The notes under the pieces: generated by a model | Databases searched by the model: none | The model's input: the letters and a program-made list of their open reading frames with translations, nothing else | Told to the model about the DNA's origin: nothing | Translations under genes and position numbers: made by a program | NCBI RefSeq assembly: GCF_018698455.1 | Contig: NZ_JABIOQ010000050.1 | Span: forward strand, 1 to 61,877 | Source of the DNA: Sulfurimonas sp. | Lineage (GTDB): Bacteria > Campylobacterota > Campylobacteria > Campylobacterales > Sulfurimonadaceae | DNA length: 61,877 nucleotides | Reading direction: 5' to 3' | Shown here: positions 28,325 through 37,725 of the stretch, one piece after another | Numbering within the stretch: the stretch's first letter is position 1 | Layout of the letters: every line of letters begins with the position of its first letter

Positions 28325-28410
28325 AATGTAATTTCAAAGCATTTTTACTTGTGAGGAATGCCATTTCAAAGCATTTTTACTTGTGAGGAATGCCATTTCA
28401 AAGCATTTTT
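28325..28410. repeat. 2.7 tandem copies of a 32 bp terminator-like repeat
   Basis: Units at 28325-28356, 28357-28388 and a 22 bp partial at 28389-28410. Each holds a small inverted repeat AATGC/GCATT followed by five T. Copies 2 and 3 are identical over their shared length; copy 1 differs by two bases. They lie between the convergent acyltransferase and AI-2E transporter genes, so they probably form a multiplied, bidirectional terminator. Confidence 0.75.
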
Positions 28411-28414
28411 AGAA

Positions 28415-29461
28415 CTACTCTTTCTCTTTACACTCAAGAGAACGAGCTTCAAATAATTTTAAAATTGTAAGAAAAAATGCAGTAATTGCAGGTCCTAAAA
28501 TCATTCCCCAGAACCCAAAAGTGGCAAGTCCCGCTAGAATTGCAAAGAATATAACAAGCTCATTCATCTTTGCATCATCATCCTCGAGTAAACATTGGTT
28601 TATCCATTTTATAATCATTGGCTTTATAAAAGTATCTGCTATTATAGAAATAACAACTATAGAATATACAGCTATGAAGATAGCATTTGTTGTTTCTCCA
28701 ATGGAAAACTCATAAATCATAAATGGAAGCCACATTAAAGTACCTCCAACAACTGGAATAAGAGAAGCAAATCCATACATAATTCCAAATAAAAGACCGT
28801 TATAACCCATAAGAGAAATCACTATTCCAAATAAAAAACCCTCAAACATTGCAGTGGTAATAATAGAGTAAAAAACAACACTCATAACTGAAGAGAGTTC
28901 TTTTGCTAAGATAGTACTCTCTTCTACCGACATCTGTACTACACGTTTTAGGTAGCCAATGATTGTATCTCCATTGTATTGGGAAAAGAAGTAAAAGATG
29001 ATGACTAAAAAAGCGTTTTTAACAAATCCAGCACTAAATGAACCTATAACACCAGCAATTTCTAGTGCATTTTGACTCAATGTAGTCATATTGACATCAT
29101 GAAGTGCATTAGCGAAAAAAGGCTTTAAAAATTGTAAATATTCTGGAGGAGTAGCTATAAAACTTTGAATAGTTATTTCTATTTTTTTTATCATTTCTGG
29201 AGATATACTGTTTAGTTCTATGGTTAACGTGGCCAAAAAATACCCGAGTGGAGCAAAAAAGAGTACCGCTAAAAGAAAACTAGAGCTAAGTGCTGCTGTG
29301 AATCTATTTCCAAGGACACCTTCTAAGTAGTTTTGGATATTTGAAGTAGATATAGCAAGAAGTGCTGCTATTGTGATAACTAATAGAAATGGTGTATATA
29401 GTAAATACATCCAATAAAGTGAAGTGGCAAAAAGTATTGCTATTAAAAATTGTGGTTTCAT
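28415..29461 (-). CDS. AI-2E (PerM) family transporter
   Basis: 348 aa polytopic membrane protein with about seven or eight hydrophobic helices, starting [20 protein letters not shown]. The central region GYNGLLFGIMYGFASLIPVV is the conserved AI-2E/PerM signature, and the C-terminal FGFWGMILGPAITAFFLTIL is typical. Members export autoinducer-2 or act as antiporters; the substrate is not determined here. It overlaps ruvB by 1 bp. Confidence 0.88.
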   Translation of the reverse strand: MKPQFLIAILFATSLYWMYLLYTPFLLVITIAALLAISTSNIQNYLEGVLGNRFTAALSSSFLLAVLFFAPLGYFLATLTIELNSISPEMIKKIEITIQSFIATPPEYLQFLKPFFANALHDVNMTTLSQNALEIAGVIGSFSAGFVKNAFLVIIFYFFSQYNGDTIIGYLKRVVQMSVEESTILAKELSSVMSVVFYSIITTAMFEGFLFGIVISLMGYNGLLFGIMYGFASLIPVVGGTLMWLPFMIYEFSIGETTNAIFIAVYSIVVISIIADTFIKPMIIKWINQCLLEDDDAKMNELVIFFAILAGLATFGFWGMILGPAITAFFLTILKLFEARSLECKEKE

Positions 29462-30474
29462 TAAAAAATTGTCCCGTCTGAATTTACATAGTCTATATTT
29501 AAAACATCATAAGTAGCCCGTGTTGCACGTCTTCCCTTTGCTGTTCTCTCAAGGTAACCATTAGCTATTAAGTAAGGCTCAAGTACATCTTCAACCGTTC
29601 CTTCATCCTCACTAAGTGATGCAGCTATGGAACTTAATCCCATAGCTCGTCCTTTTGCAGCGACTAAAAGGTTAAGTAAACGTATATCCATTTCATCAAA
29701 ACCATGTGAGTTTATTCCAAGTTCATTAAGTGCATACGATGTTCTTTTATGATTTATATTTTCTTCGTTAGCTACCTCGGCAAAATCTCTCACACGTCGT
29801 AACAAACGCAGAGCTATACGAGGTGTTCCACGACTGCGTTTAGAGATTTCTACAGCTGCTTCTTTTGCTATCTTTTTTTCTAGTTTATTAGATGCCTGTA
29901 CAACAATTACTGCTAATTCTTCTGAAGAATAAAACTGCATTCTAAAACTCATACCAAATCTATCTCGAAGTGGATTTGAAAGCATTCCTGCACGAGTTGT
30001 AGCTCCTATAAGTGTAAAACGAGGAAGGTCTATTTTTACTGTTTGTGCGGCAGGACCACTTCCTATAATAATATCTATGCGATAGTCTTCCATAGAGGAG
30101 TAAAGTATCTCTTCAACTGCAGGACTCAGACGATGAATCTCATCTATAAAAAGTATATCACCCTCTTCTAGGTTTGTAAGAATAGCGGCTAAATCACCAC
30201 TTTTTTCTATCATAGGGGCAGCTGTTACTTTTATGTTTGTATTCATCTCATTTGCAATGATAAGAGCAAGTGTAGTTTTACCAAGTCCAGGAGGACCATA
30301 AAAAAGGACATGATCAAGTGCTTCATTGCGTTTAATAGAAGCTTCTATAAAAACACCCAGATTTTTTTTAATATGTTCTTGCCCTATGTACTCACTCCAA
30401 GCATCAGGTCGAAGTGTTACTTCAGTGGTTTGTTCTTCTATATCAAAAGTTTCTATCTCAACAATTCTTTCCAT
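29461..30474 (-). CDS. ruvB: Holliday junction branch migration helicase RuvB
   Basis: Hexameric AAA+ motor that drives branch migration with RuvA. 337 aa. Walker [15 protein letters not shown] (about 59-72), Walker [11 protein letters not shown], sensor 1 LIGATTRAG, and a C-terminal winged helix with [13 protein letters not shown]. Overlaps panB and the transporter gene by 1 bp each, so the three genes are one transcription unit. Confidence 0.97.
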   Translation of the reverse strand: MERIVEIETFDIEEQTTEVTLRPDAWSEYIGQEHIKKNLGVFIEASIKRNEALDHVLFYGPPGLGKTTLALIIANEMNTNIKVTAAPMIEKSGDLAAILTNLEEGDILFIDEIHRLSPAVEEILYSSMEDYRIDIIIGSGPAAQTVKIDLPRFTLIGATTRAGMLSNPLRDRFGMSFRMQFYSSEELAVIVVQASNKLEKKIAKEAAVEISKRSRGTPRIALRLLRRVRDFAEVANEENINHKRTSYALNELGINSHGFDEMDIRLLNLLVAAKGRAMGLSSIAASLSEDEGTVEDVLEPYLIANGYLERTAKGRRATRATYDVLNIDYVNSDGTIF

Positions 30475-31265
30475 TAGTAGGTGTGTTCCTCTTTTGGAAA
30501 GTCTCCATTAACAACTTCCTCTGCATAGTGAGATAAAGCACTTCTAACTAAAGTCGCACCATCCATATATTTTTTGACAAACTTCGGTGTAAATTCTTCA
30601 AAAAGTCCTAACATATCAGAGAAAACAAGAACTTGTCCGTCTACATCTTTCCCAGCCCCTATGCCTATTACAGGAATACTTACTGAAGAAGCAACTTCTT
30701 TAGCAACTTCAGCCTTTACACCTTCAATAACCATACAAAATGCTCCAGCATTTTCTATAGCTTTTGCATCTTTAATAAGACTTTCTTTCTCTTCTTCTGT
30801 CTTACCTTTAACTTTATACCCACCTTCACTACGAACGGACTGTGGTAAAAGTCCTATATGTCCACATACAGCTATAGCATTATCAGTCAAATATTTTACT
30901 ATATGTGCTTTGTCTTCGCCACCCTCCACTTTTACACAATCTGCTTGAGTCTTTTGAAAAACTGCTATTGAGTTTTTTAAAGCTTCTTCTTTGTTGATAT
31001 AAGTTCCAAAAGGCATATCGCAAATAATAAAACTCTCTGGAGCACCTGAGCATACTGCGTTTGTATGATAAATCATCTGTTCTAAAGTAGCACTGATAGT
31101 ATCACTTTTACCTGCAAAACTCATATTTAATGAATCTCCTACTAAAATCATATCTGCACTCACCGATAATAGCTTAGCAAATAATGCATCATAGGCAGTT
31201 ATCATAACTAAAGGTTTTTGACCTTTTGATTTTTTTATGGAGGATATAGTTAATTTTTTACTCAT
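30474..31265 (-). CDS. panB: 3-methyl-2-oxobutanoate hydroxymethyltransferase
   Basis: First committed step of pantothenate and CoA synthesis, giving ketopantoate from 2-oxoisovalerate. 263 aa: [30 protein letters not shown] (metal-binding Asp), DMPFGTY, CVKVEGG and [10 protein letters not shown] are all conserved. First gene of panB-ruvB-transporter. Confidence 0.96.
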   Translation of the reverse strand: MSKKLTISSIKKSKGQKPLVMITAYDALFAKLLSVSADMILVGDSLNMSFAGKSDTISATLEQMIYHTNAVCSGAPESFIICDMPFGTYINKEEALKNSIAVFQKTQADCVKVEGGEDKAHIVKYLTDNAIAVCGHIGLLPQSVRSEGGYKVKGKTEEEKESLIKDAKAIENAGAFCMVIEGVKAEVAKEVASSVSIPVIGIGAGKDVDGQVLVFSDMLGLFEEFTPKFVKKYMDGATLVRSALSHYAEEVVNGDFPKEEHTY

Positions 31266-31313
31266 TTGAAAACTCTTTTTTAAATTAATAGATGTATTTT
31301 AACTAAATATTGC

Positions 31314-31319
31314 TATAAT
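31314..31319 (+). promoter_or_regulatory. TGC-extended -10 promoter of the Hpt-trpA pair
   Basis: ATTGCTATAATTG, 26 bp before the ATG at 31345, followed by AGGAGA as ribosome-binding site. Confidence 0.6.
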
Positions 31320-31344
31320 TGTAACATTATAGGAGAATTATTTC

Positions 31345-31746
31345 ATGGGTGTAAGAAGCGATTTAGAAGCTAACTTTGAATTTGAGATTGTTGATGAATT
31401 CTTAGACCATTACTCTATGATGATAGACAGCATGGAAGTGATGATAATTGACCTTTCAGACCCATTTATGTATAAAAGAAGTATTAATGAGCTCTTTCGT
31501 GTTTTTCACAATATTAAATCAGCATCTGGATATTTAAAAATCATACCAATGCACAAACTTTCTTCATTTGTTGAAGATGAGTTAGAACTCCTTAGAGAAA
31601 AAGAAACTCCTATTACCAATGAGACTACTGACTGGTTACTTGCTGTCAGTGATACTTTTGCTAGTTGGCATAATGATCTCAGAAAAAACAATTCATTAAG
31701 TAAAATTAAATACGGTCTCCTTAAAATTCCCGACTTGGAAGCATAA
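31345..31746 (+). CDS. Histidine phosphotransfer (Hpt) domain protein
   Basis: 133 aa, all helical. LFRVFHNIKSASGYLKI holds the candidate phospho-accepting His in the Hpt context (x-H-x-x-K-x-x-x-G), with KLSSFVEDELELL as the next helix. A free Hpt protein would shuttle phosphate in a relay or act like the CheA P1 domain. No kinase is adjacent. trpA starts 4 bp later. Confidence 0.78.
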   Translation: MGVRSDLEANFEFEIVDEFLDHYSMMIDSMEVMIIDLSDPFMYKRSINELFRVFHNIKSASGYLKIIPMHKLSSFVEDELELLREKETPITNETTDWLLAVSDTFASWHNDLRKNNSLSKIKYGLLKIPDLEA

Positions 31747-31750
31747 AAAT

Positions 31751-32488
31751 TTGAAAAATTTAGTAGCATATATAACTTCTGGTTTTCCAGAAAAATCATT
31801 TACAATTGACCTTGCACTCGCACTTGGAGAGAATGGTGTTGATAGCATAGAATTTGGTGTTCCTTTTTCTGATCCTGTTGCAGACGGTCCACTTATAGAA
31901 AAAGCAAATCATAAAGCACTTGAGCTTGGTTTCAAGTTTTCCGATCTTCTAGAAATATCTAAAGAAGTTGCTCCCACAGTAGATACACTATGGATGGGTT
32001 ACTTTAATAGTTTCTATCAACAAGACATGCAAAAACTAATTCCTTTGGCTAAAGAGCTTGGGGTTTCTGGACTTATCATACCCGATTTACCTCATGAAGA
32101 GGCACTTCTATATAGTAATCTTTTTAAACTAAACAGTGTTTCAAATATCTCTTTCGTAGCCCCAACAGATTCAAAAGAAAGAATAAAAGAGATAGTTAGT
32201 GATGCAGAAAAGTTTATCTACATGGTTGCCTATACTGGTATAACCGGTTCTGGAGTTAGTGAAGACCTACAGCCATTTCTAAACTCTATAAAAAAGTACA
32301 CACAAACACCAACATTTGTTGGTTTTGGGGTAAATGCCTTAACTGCTAAAGAAAAAGTAAGAGGTGCCGATGGAGTTATTGTTGGAAGTGCCTTTGTTGA
32401 CATACTACTTAAAGACATTACTTACAACGAAAAAATATCTCAATGTACTGAACTATCAAAAATTATCAAAAATGAGATTAATAATTAA
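31751..32488 (+). CDS. trpA: Tryptophan synthase alpha chain
   Basis: Cleaves indole-3-glycerol phosphate to indole and GAP for the beta subunit. 245 aa from a TTG start, with GGAAG about 9 bases upstream. Catalytic Glu lies in SIEFGVPFSDPVADGP, with the second catalytic Asp in LIIPDLPHEE; YTGITGSGV and VGFGVNA bind phosphate. It is separated from the rest of the trp genes and follows the Hpt gene by 4 bp. Confidence 0.94.
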   Translation: MKNLVAYITSGFPEKSFTIDLALALGENGVDSIEFGVPFSDPVADGPLIEKANHKALELGFKFSDLLEISKEVAPTVDTLWMGYFNSFYQQDMQKLIPLAKELGVSGLIIPDLPHEEALLYSNLFKLNSVSNISFVAPTDSKERIKEIVSDAEKFIYMVAYTGITGSGVSEDLQPFLNSIKKYTQTPTFVGFGVNALTAKEKVRGADGVIVGSAFVDILLKDITYNEKISQCTELSKIIKNEINN

Positions 32489-32549
32489 ATTAATCATTAA
32501 ATATTACAAATATGTAGTCAATTTACTTTTAATTTATGTTTACTCATTG

Positions 32550-32555
32550 TATAAT
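32550..32555 (+). promoter_or_regulatory. -10 element of the pckA promoter
   Basis: ATTGTATAATTT, 57 bp before the pckA ATG. The leader contains a small hairpin GATAC/GTATC (32569-32588) with no assigned role; AAGG lies close to the start codon. Confidence 0.5.
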
Positions 32556-32611
32556 TTCCCTCATAAAAGATACCAGTTACAAAGTATCAAAAAAGTACTA
32601 TAAGGTAGACG

Positions 32612-34195
32612 ATGAAGTTAGCGGAACTAGAAGAATTAGGACTTAAGAATATCGGTGAGGTACACCACAACCTTAGTTACGATGAGTTAATTAAACACGA
32701 ACTTGCCAATGGTGAAGTACAGCAAACAAACAAAGGTGCGACTGCTGTAGACACTGGTATATTTACAGGTAGAAGTCCTAAGGACAAGTACTTTGTAGAT
32801 CGTGATCCATCAAACAAGTACATCGCTTGGGGTGATGTAAATAAAAAAGTAAGTTCTGAAATATTTGAAGAACTACTTGTTGTTGCTCAAAAACAACTCT
32901 CCAATACTAAGCTTTATGTAACTGATGTTTTTTGTGGTTCTAGTATAGCTTCAAAAAAATCAGTGCGTTTTGTTTCTGAGATAGCTTGGCAATCACACTT
33001 CGTAAAGAATATGTTTATCCGTCCAACTGAACCAGAACTAGAAGTATTTAAATCTGACTTTGTTGTTTTAAATGCTTGTAAAGCAGTAAATGACAAATGG
33101 AAAGAGCATGGTCTTAACTCTGAAGTTTTTGTCCTTTTTGATGTTGAAAACAATATGGCTATTATTGGTGGTACTTGGTACGGTGGTGAAATGAAAAAAG
33201 GAATTTTTTCAATGATGAACTATTGGTTACCATTAGAGGGTAAACTTGCTATGCATTGTTCTGCCAATGTTGGTGAAAAAGGTGATACAGCACTTTTCTT
33301 TGGACTAAGTGGCACAGGTAAGACTACACTTTCAACTGATCCTCATCGCGCACTTATCGGTGATGATGAGCATGGTTGGGACAACCATGGTGTTTTCAAC
33401 TTTGAAGGTGGATGTTACGCTAAAGTGATTAACCTTGATGGAAAAAGTGAACCGGAAATTTATAACGCTATTAGAACTGATGCTCTACTTGAAAATGTTG
33501 TTATGTATGGTGAAGGTGAAGTAGATTACGAAGATGGCTCAAAAACTGAAAATACTCGTGTCTCTTACCCAATAGAGCATATAGAAAACCACAAAACAGA
33601 CCTAATGGGTGGACATCCTGAAAACATAATCTTTTTAACTGCTGATGCATTTGGTGTTTTACCTCCCGTTTCTAAACTTACAAAAGAACAAGCAATGTAC
33701 TACTTTTTAAGTGGATACACTGCAAAAGTTGCAGGAACTGAACGTGGTATAACTGAACCAGTTGCAACATTCTCAGCTTGTTTTGGTGAAGCTTTCTTAC
33801 CTCTACACCCAACAGTTTATGCAAAACTACTTGGTGAAAAAATAGATACTCATAAGGTGAATGTTTATCTTGTCAATACTGGCTGGACTGGTGGTGCTTA
33901 TAGTGTTGGTAAACGTATGAGTATCAAAAATACACGTGCTTGTATCAATGCTATTCTAGATGGTAGTATTGAAAAAAGTGAATTTGACATAACTAAGACA
34001 TTTAGACTGCAAGTTCCTAAAACACTTGGTGACATCAAACCAGAAATATTAAACCCTCGTAATGCATGGGAAGATAAAGATCTTTTTGATAAAACAAGAG
34101 ATAATCTTGCAGAAATGTTTATTACTAACTATAAAAAATACCAAGATGGTAGCCATACAGACTATGCACCATTTGGACCTATCGTAGGAAGCTAG
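32612..34195 (+). CDS. pckA: Phosphoenolpyruvate carboxykinase (ATP)
   Basis: Reversible oxaloacetate plus ATP to PEP plus CO2 and ADP, the link between TCA intermediates and sugar synthesis. 527 aa. [14 protein letters not shown] is the substrate-binding N-terminal motif; [13 protein letters not shown] and [16 protein letters not shown] hold metal- and ATP-binding residues, followed by IGDDEHGW. The ATP-type kinase loop separates it from GTP enzymes. A single gene with its own promoter and terminator. Confidence 0.97.
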   Translation: MKLAELEELGLKNIGEVHHNLSYDELIKHELANGEVQQTNKGATAVDTGIFTGRSPKDKYFVDRDPSNKYIAWGDVNKKVSSEIFEELLVVAQKQLSNTKLYVTDVFCGSSIASKKSVRFVSEIAWQSHFVKNMFIRPTEPELEVFKSDFVVLNACKAVNDKWKEHGLNSEVFVLFDVENNMAIIGGTWYGGEMKKGIFSMMNYWLPLEGKLAMHCSANVGEKGDTALFFGLSGTGKTTLSTDPHRALIGDDEHGWDNHGVFNFEGGCYAKVINLDGKSEPEIYNAIRTDALLENVVMYGEGEVDYEDGSKTENTRVSYPIEHIENHKTDLMGGHPENIIFLTADAFGVLPPVSKLTKEQAMYYFLSGYTAKVAGTERGITEPVATFSACFGEAFLPLHPTVYAKLLGEKIDTHKVNVYLVNTGWTGGAYSVGKRMSIKNTRACINAILDGSIEKSEFDITKTFRLQVPKTLGDIKPEILNPRNAWEDKDLFDKTRDNLAEMFITNYKKYQDGSHTDYAPFGPIVGS

Positions 34196-34239
34196 AAAAA
34201 GATTCTAACTTCACTGCATCTAGCCCCTAAACTAGAAAT

Positions 34240-34275
34240 GGCAGGCAAGCAGCCTAGCCTTTTCTACTTTTTTAT
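34240..34275 (+). terminator. Rho-independent terminator of pckA
   Basis: Stem GGCAGGC/GCCTAGCC (one bulged T) around loop AAGCA, followed by TTTTCTACTTTTTTATTTT. It overlaps the end of the convergent DedA gene. Confidence 0.75.
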
Positions 34276-34845
34276 TTTGTCTTTCATCTTTTTTTTAGTC
34301 GCCTTTTCCAAATAAAACCATAACGAACCTGCAAAAACAACTAAGATTATAATTGCTATCCATGGTTTTTGTCCTAGTTCTCCCGCAATTTTTACTAAAA
34401 CTTCTCCAGAGTAAAAACTACCAAAACCAACAGCTAAAGCCCATATAGCAGAACTTCCCACATTTAAGATGATAAACTTCTTAAAATCATACTTCGTTAA
34501 TCCAATAGCAATTGGAATAAGAGTTTTAATACCATAAACAAACTTTTGAATTAAAATTATCCATGAGCCGTATTTTTTCATTAAAATATGTGCAAGTGCT
34601 AGTTTACGTCTATGCTTTTTAAAACTCTCCATCATCATACTCTTTTGATAACGTGCAAGATACACAAGTAGTACATCTCCTAGCATATTTGCGATAAACG
34701 CAACAGTTATGGATGTAGTCAAGTCCATCTTCCCTAAAAAAGAAAGTACCCCTGCCCCAAGTAAAGCTACAAACCCACCACCAAGTGAGTATAAAAAAAG
34801 TCCAATATATCCGTATGTTTCTAAGTTGCTAAATGTATCTTCCAA
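34264..34845 (-). CDS. DedA family (VTT domain) membrane protein
   Basis: 193 aa with four to five hydrophobic segments. The motif GSWIILIQKFVYGIKTLIPI, in the place of the usual F-x-R-(F/Y)-x-P-x-x-R, marks the DedA/SNARE-associated family; a Lys in place of the first Arg and a Thr-Leu context make it divergent. Members are proton-coupled lipid-carrier flippases, for example for undecaprenyl phosphate. The basic C-terminal tail KKKMKDKIKK is likely cytoplasmic. It follows uvrB by 11 bp. Confidence 0.8.
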   Translation of the reverse strand: MEDTFSNLETYGYIGLFLYSLGGGFVALLGAGVLSFLGKMDLTTSITVAFIANMLGDVLLVYLARYQKSMMMESFKKHRRKLALAHILMKKYGSWIILIQKFVYGIKTLIPIAIGLTKYDFKKFIILNVGSSAIWALAVGFGSFYSGEVLVKIAGELGQKPWIAIIILVVFAGSLWFYLEKATKKKMKDKIKK

Positions 34846-34856
34846 TTATCTTCCTA

Positions 34857-36839
34857 TTATAGTTGTTTTACTTTATGTATTTCATCACGAAGACGAGCTG
34901 CCTCTTCAAAATTAAGCTCTTTTGCTGCCGCTTTCATTTTTAACATCAATTCTTTTGTTATTGATTTTTTAACTGATGCTGGCATTTTATCTTTTTTCTT
35001 ATGTTTAGCATAAAGATCTCCATGCTCTTCGACTTTTAGATTTTCATCTAACTTTCTTATTGTCGTTTTTGGAATAATTCCATGTTTCTTGTTGTGTGCT
35101 TCTTGAATTTCCCGTCTAGCATCCGTTTTATCTATTGCTCTTTGCATTGAACCCGTAATTCTATTCGCATACAAAATTACACGACCATTGGAGTTTCTTG
35201 CTCCACGACCAATTGTCTGAACAAGTGCCGTTTCACTTCGTAAAAAGCCTTCTTTATCAGCATCGAGTATAGCCACTAAACTAACCTCGGGCAGGTCAAG
35301 TCCCTCGCGTAAAAGATTAATTCCTATGAGAACATCAAACTCACCTAAACGCAAGGCTCGTATAATTTGGTTACGTTCTATCGTGTCTATATCTGAGTGC
35401 ATATACTGTACTTTTATACCTAAGTCTGCAAGGTACTTTGTAAGTGCCTCAGCCATCTTTTTTGTAAGAACGGTTATGAGAACTCTCTCATCCTTCACTG
35501 TAATCTTTTTTATCTCATCATGAATGTCTTCTACTTGATTATCAGATGATTTTATTTCTATAGGTGGATCGAGTAAACCTGTTGGACGAATGATTTGTTT
35601 TGCTGTTACCGCTGACATCTCTAGTTCATACTCAGCAGGAGTTGCTGAAACAAAAAGGTAATGTGGTGCTTTGTTAATATACTCATCCGCTTTGAGTGGA
35701 CGATTATCTAAGGCACTTGGAAGACGAAATCCATAATCAACAAGTACATCTTTTCTTGCTCTATCTCCTGCATACATTCCACGGTACTGAGGAAGTGAAA
35801 CATGGGACTCATCAACTATGACAAGATACTCTTGGTTGTTCTGTGCAAAATAATCAAGAAGAGTAAAAGGAGCTTCCCCTGGTTTTTTGTTAGTCAGTAA
35901 ACGCGAGTAATTTTCAACGCCCTTACACATACCCGTAGTCTGTAACATTTCTAGGTCAAACTCAACACGCTGTTTTAAACGCTGATGTTCCAGAAGTTTT
36001 CCCTCTGTTGTAAAATAGGCAAGTCTCTCATCAAGTTCTTCTTCTATGCGTTTAATGGCAACTGACATTTTCTCTTGAGAAACACTAAACTGAGAACAGG
36101 CATAAATAGTAAACTTTTTATGGTCTTCTAATTTTTTGTTATCTATAACTTCAAAAGTATAAATAGCCTCTATCTCATCGCCAAAAAACTCAATGCGAAT
36201 CGCTTCTTGTTCAAAGTATGGAGGATAGATATCTAAGGTCTCTCCATTCACGCGAACATGTCCAGAGTCAAAATAACTATCGTTTCGAGAGTAACCCATC
36301 TCGACTAAACGCAGCAGAAGTTTCTTTTGGTTTATCTCATCCCCGACTTCAAGAACTTGTACCATGTTTAGGTATTCTTCTGGGTCACCTAGACCGTAGT
36401 TCGCAGATACAGACGCGATGACTATGACATCATCATAAGAGAGAAGATTAGCAGTAGAAGAGAGTCTCATACGCTCAAGTTCATCATTTATAGCACTGTC
36501 TTTTTCAATGAATAAATCTTGACGAGGTATGTAAGCCTCAGGCTGATAATAATCATAGTACGATACAAAGTACTCAACATGAGCTTTAGGAAAGAAACCA
36601 CGAAACTCAGAATACAATTGAGCAGCAAGAGTTTTGTTATGAGTCATAATGATAGTAGGCATCTTTACATTCTCTATAACCTTAGCCATAGTGTACGTTT
36701 TACCGCTTCCAGTTACACCTTCAAGTGTTTGATAACGATTACCTTTTAGTATCGATTCACTTAACTCTTTAATAGCAGTTGGCTGATCACCAGCTGGTTC
36801 AAAAGGAGTAGTTGCTTTAAAATTGATTTCTTTTTTCAT
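34857..36839 (-). CDS. uvrB: Excinuclease ABC subunit B
   Basis: Damage-verifying helicase of nucleotide excision repair. 660 aa: Walker [13 protein letters not shown] (about 41-52), beta-hairpin region [20 protein letters not shown]-like [12 protein letters not shown], helicase motif [10 protein letters not shown], and a C-terminal UVR domain ([20 protein letters not shown]) for UvrC contact. First gene of uvrB-dedA. Confidence 0.97.
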   Translation of the reverse strand: MKKEINFKATTPFEPAGDQPTAIKELSESILKGNRYQTLEGVTGSGKTYTMAKVIENVKMPTIIMTHNKTLAAQLYSEFRGFFPKAHVEYFVSYYDYYQPEAYIPRQDLFIEKDSAINDELERMRLSSTANLLSYDDVIVIASVSANYGLGDPEEYLNMVQVLEVGDEINQKKLLLRLVEMGYSRNDSYFDSGHVRVNGETLDIYPPYFEQEAIRIEFFGDEIEAIYTFEVIDNKKLEDHKKFTIYACSQFSVSQEKMSVAIKRIEEELDERLAYFTTEGKLLEHQRLKQRVEFDLEMLQTTGMCKGVENYSRLLTNKKPGEAPFTLLDYFAQNNQEYLVIVDESHVSLPQYRGMYAGDRARKDVLVDYGFRLPSALDNRPLKADEYINKAPHYLFVSATPAEYELEMSAVTAKQIIRPTGLLDPPIEIKSSDNQVEDIHDEIKKITVKDERVLITVLTKKMAEALTKYLADLGIKVQYMHSDIDTIERNQIIRALRLGEFDVLIGINLLREGLDLPEVSLVAILDADKEGFLRSETALVQTIGRGARNSNGRVILYANRITGSMQRAIDKTDARREIQEAHNKKHGIIPKTTIRKLDENLKVEEHGDLYAKHKKKDKMPASVKKSITKELMLKMKAAAKELNFEEAARLRDEIHKVKQL

Positions 36840-36992
36840 TGGTGGAATTATAGCTAAATTGCTGTTTTTCTATAGAAAATGAGTTGTTGTTAAGAGATGT
36901 GGCTGTGAAACGGCTACCGAGATATGTGTTGTTTTTAAAATATATATGTAAAAAAAATTTTTGCTATAATTATTATATAAGAGACAGAGAAA

Positions 36993-37094
36993 TTATAAGG
37001 TTAAGTGACTTTTTACTACTGATATTGTTTTTAGCTCAGACTCATCAACCATTTCTACTTTTTTAGAACGACAAATATATAATATATTTGACAT
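36993..37094 (-). CDS. Possible 33-aa small protein
   Basis: ATG at 37094 is preceded by AGGA at a good distance (AGGATATGTATT then ATG). The product begins MSNILYICRSKKVEMVDESE and ends with SVVKSHLTL; the composition is protein-like, but no family is known to me. It lies upstream of and divergent from ssrA. It could be chance. Confidence 0.3.
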   Translation of the reverse strand: MSNILYICRSKKVEMVDESELKTISVVKSHLTL

Positions 37095-37124
37095 AATACA
37101 TATCCTAGTTTTAACTTATTTTTG

Positions 37125-37131
37125 CTAGAAT
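37125..37131 (+). promoter_or_regulatory. Probable ssrA promoter (-10 region)
   Basis: TTTTTGCTAGAAT, a TGC-extended near-consensus -10, would start transcription ~28 bases before mature tmRNA. A second candidate, CATTAT at 37154-37159, would start at the mature 5' end. Confidence 0.4.
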
Positions 37132-37165
37132 ATCATAATGTTTTTGTATTTGACATTATTTATTT

Positions 37166-37540
37166 GGGGACGACTTGGCTTCGACTGGAGCTTGTAGTCT
37201 ATGATTGCATGTCGGACTGAGCATTTCCGTTATACGGCTCAAAATTGCTTAAACGCAAACAATACAAATTACCGCCCAGCTTACGCAGTAGCATAAGTTT
37301 TACCCCCTCTTAGAGGACGGGCTGCTTCACCGATGGACTCTAGATAAGTCGGATTCGAAGTATAACCCCTATGTAGATATATATAAAGTCTGTCTCAGCT
37401 TTGTATGAACCTTGAGGCTCGTCTTGTGTAGCTTTGCATGTTGTGTGAAGCAAGATTAAACTTTAACAACTTCTCTAAGCATGTAGACGTCGTAGAAAAC
37501 TAGTTTTAGGACTGCGGTTCGATCCCGCACGTCTCCACCA
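37166..37540 (+). ncRNA. ssrA: Transfer-messenger RNA (tmRNA)
   Basis: 375-nt tmRNA that rescues stalled ribosomes by trans-translation with SmpB. The 5' end GGGGACGACTTGGCTTCGAC and the 3' end with T-arm GGTTCGATCCC, closing in ACGTCTCC plus encoded ACCA, form the tRNA-like domain. The tag frame at 37255-37296 encodes ANNTNYRPAYAVA and a UAA stop; the ANN start and hydrophobic end match epsilonproteobacterial tags. The 3' end is also the attachment site of the island that follows. Confidence 0.96.
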
Positions 37541-37542
37541 AC
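37527..37542 (+). repeat. attL: 16 bp repeat at the 3' end of ssrA
   Basis: GCACGTCTCCACCAAC, the last 14 bases of tmRNA plus 2. An exact copy lies at 45229-45244 in the same orientation; both flank the integrase-bearing island. Confidence 0.85.
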
Positions 37543-37639
37543 ACTTCATCTAAACCAATCCAAATTAACCTACAAAACCCCTAAAATACGAGATAATTAA
37601 ACTTATTTTAATCTAGGCTAGTCTAAACTAATGCAATCG

Positions 37640-37711
37640 AATGTACCACTTAATGGTACATTATACGGTACATTGTAAAAAATAAGAAAAAAATATCACT
37701 TCAAATGTACC
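37640..37711. promoter_or_regulatory. Putative integrase arm-type sites, left end
   Basis: Four copies of the octamer GGTACATT: inverted at 37640-37647, direct at 37655-37662 and 37667-37674 (12 bp spacing), and inverted at 37704-37711 just before the integrase ribosome-binding site. Two direct copies with the same 12 bp spacing recur at the right end (45147-45166). Confidence 0.6.
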
Positions 37712-37725
37712 ATTTAGGAGATAAA

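Larger units (their letters stand above)
36840..37165. other. Intergenic region upstream of ssrA
   Basis: A 326 bp gap between the divergent uvrB and ssrA. It holds a strong plus-strand TGC-extended -10 (TTTTTGCTATAATTAT, about 36958-36973) with no clear downstream gene, a possible 33-codon minus-strand ORF (36993-37094), and the ssrA promoter. Confidence 0.5.

Noticed and set aside
28325-28410. CRISPR-like array
   Set aside because: Units are contiguous with no spacers and fewer than three full copies; no cas genes are in the window.
36884-37066. 60-codon plus-strand ORF upstream of ssrA
   Set aside because: No ribosome-binding site and it runs across a strong -10 promoter element.
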